From Schauerella fraxinea (lineage in GTDB: Bacteria; Pseudomonadota; Gammaproteobacteria; Burkholderiales; Burkholderiaceae_B): a stretch of 64,000 bases of DNA. The notes under the pieces are model-generated. The model searched no databases. It had not been told where the DNA came from and saw only the letters and a program-made list of their open reading frames with translations. How positions within the stretch are numbered: the stretch's first letter is position 1; every line of letters starts with the position of its first letter. Both the position numbers and the translations under genes were made by a program. Of the stretch, positions 63,804 to 64,000 are shown piece after piece. The stretch lies in NCBI GenBank assembly GCA_030849965.1, contig JAVDKL010000001.1, positions 2,338,554-2,402,553 on the forward strand, in the 5' to 3' direction.

Positions 63804-64000
63804 TCCTGACTGCCGGGATCGCGACGCTTGCGACGCTGCACGACGGCCGCCGTTACGTGCGCCAATCGGGTCGCCGTGGCGGGCTTTTCGACGAAGCCGC
63901 TGAACGGACTTTCCTCGCCATCGACCAGCGGCGCGAACTCGCCGGTCAGCGCCACGATATAGGGCGCGCGGGCACCCAGCTTGCCGCGGATGGTGCGCGC
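63800..64000 (-). CDS. Response regulator receiver, C-terminal part (truncated by window edge)
   Basis: The last 66 codons are visible, in frame to the window edge. They show the end of a receiver domain: YIVALTGEF with the conserved threonine switch, then FSGFVEKPAT with the conserved lysine, followed by a short basic tail (QRRKRRDPG). No DNA-binding domain follows, so the part seen is either a stand-alone receiver or the C-terminal receiver of a hybrid kinase. It is coupled to the Hpt gene by an ATGA overlap. Confidence 0.8.
   Translation of the reverse strand, partial: ARTIRGKLGARAPYIVALTGEFAPLVDGEESPFSGFVEKPATATRLAHVTAAVVQRRKRRDPGSQE

Overview
The window looks like a piece of the chromosome of a GC-rich betaproteobacterium, most likely Alcaligenaceae (Bordetella/Achromobacter/Pusillimonas-like). 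The reasons are the high GC with long spurious antisense reading frames, three orphan 'Bug' periplasmic receptors of the tripartite tricarboxylate transporter family, a TRAP transporter, many LysR/IclR/AraC/GntR regulators each next to a small catabolic cluster, and the kynU-kynA and glcB gene content. This placement is inference from gene content. I see no rRNA, tRNA, CRISPR array, transposase, integrase or prophage.

Layout. 0.2-7.4 kb: TetR regulator, glutathione transferase, PrpF-type isomerase, a large MscS-family channel, and an MFS exporter fused to a gamma-glutamylcyclotransferase domain. 7.5-11.2 kb: a TRAP transporter operon (dctP-dctQ-dctM order, minus strand, clear terminator) divergent from its probable winged-helix regulator, with a palindrome between them. 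11.3-16.4 kb: an AraC regulator divergent from a coupled operon RidA / M20 deacylase / MHS-type transporter / PLP dehydratase, which reads as a pathway for an N-acyl-hydroxy amino acid. 16.4-19.8 kb: small membrane proteins, a hypoxanthine-DNA glycosylase, a haloacid dehalogenase and a two-part chromate transporter. 19.8-23.2 kb: M20 dipeptidase, Bug receptor and LysR operon. 23.4-25.7 kb: kynU-kynA tryptophan catabolism. 25.6-31.2 kb: PAP2 phosphatase, a YqjE/YqjK/YqjD-like envelope operon in which the last two are one reading frame, glutathione reductase, Pmp3 peptide, copper chaperone and a FAH-family hydratase. 31.2-36.1 kb: a tetranucleotide repeat tract, an unrecognised gene, a second glutathione transferase, a nuclease-helicase fusion and yajQ.

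36.2-41.1 kb: LysR divergent from a gamma-glutamyltransferase-family amidohydrolase, a 15-bp minisatellite, a Bug receptor and a GAF protein. 41.1-45.3 kb: lysine catabolism (aminoadipate semialdehyde dehydrogenase, LysR, 2-oxoadipate dioxygenase HglS). 45.5-50.1 kb: IclR / acyl-CoA ligase / Bug / enoyl-CoA hydratase. 50.2-54.9 kb: dadA divergent from lrp, then a coupled nitrilase / class V aminotransferase / NTF2-like operon. 55-57.7 kb: Gly-rich secreted proteins, an ECF sigma/anti-sigma pair and a PF03640-type protein. 57.7-58.6 kb: a DUF4160-DUF2442 gene pair bounded by two identical 46-bp direct repeats, the best candidate for an undescribed mobile unit here. 58.6-62.3 kb: GntR/FCD regulator with two operator palindromes, GlcG/HbpS-like protein and malate synthase G. 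62.4-64 kb: Tat-exported alpha/beta hydrolase, an Hpt protein and the tail of a response regulator that runs off the window.

The common theme is uptake and breakdown of amino and organic acids by small, separately regulated modules. Only one gap exceeds 300 bases (39245-39559, mostly the 15-bp repeat).
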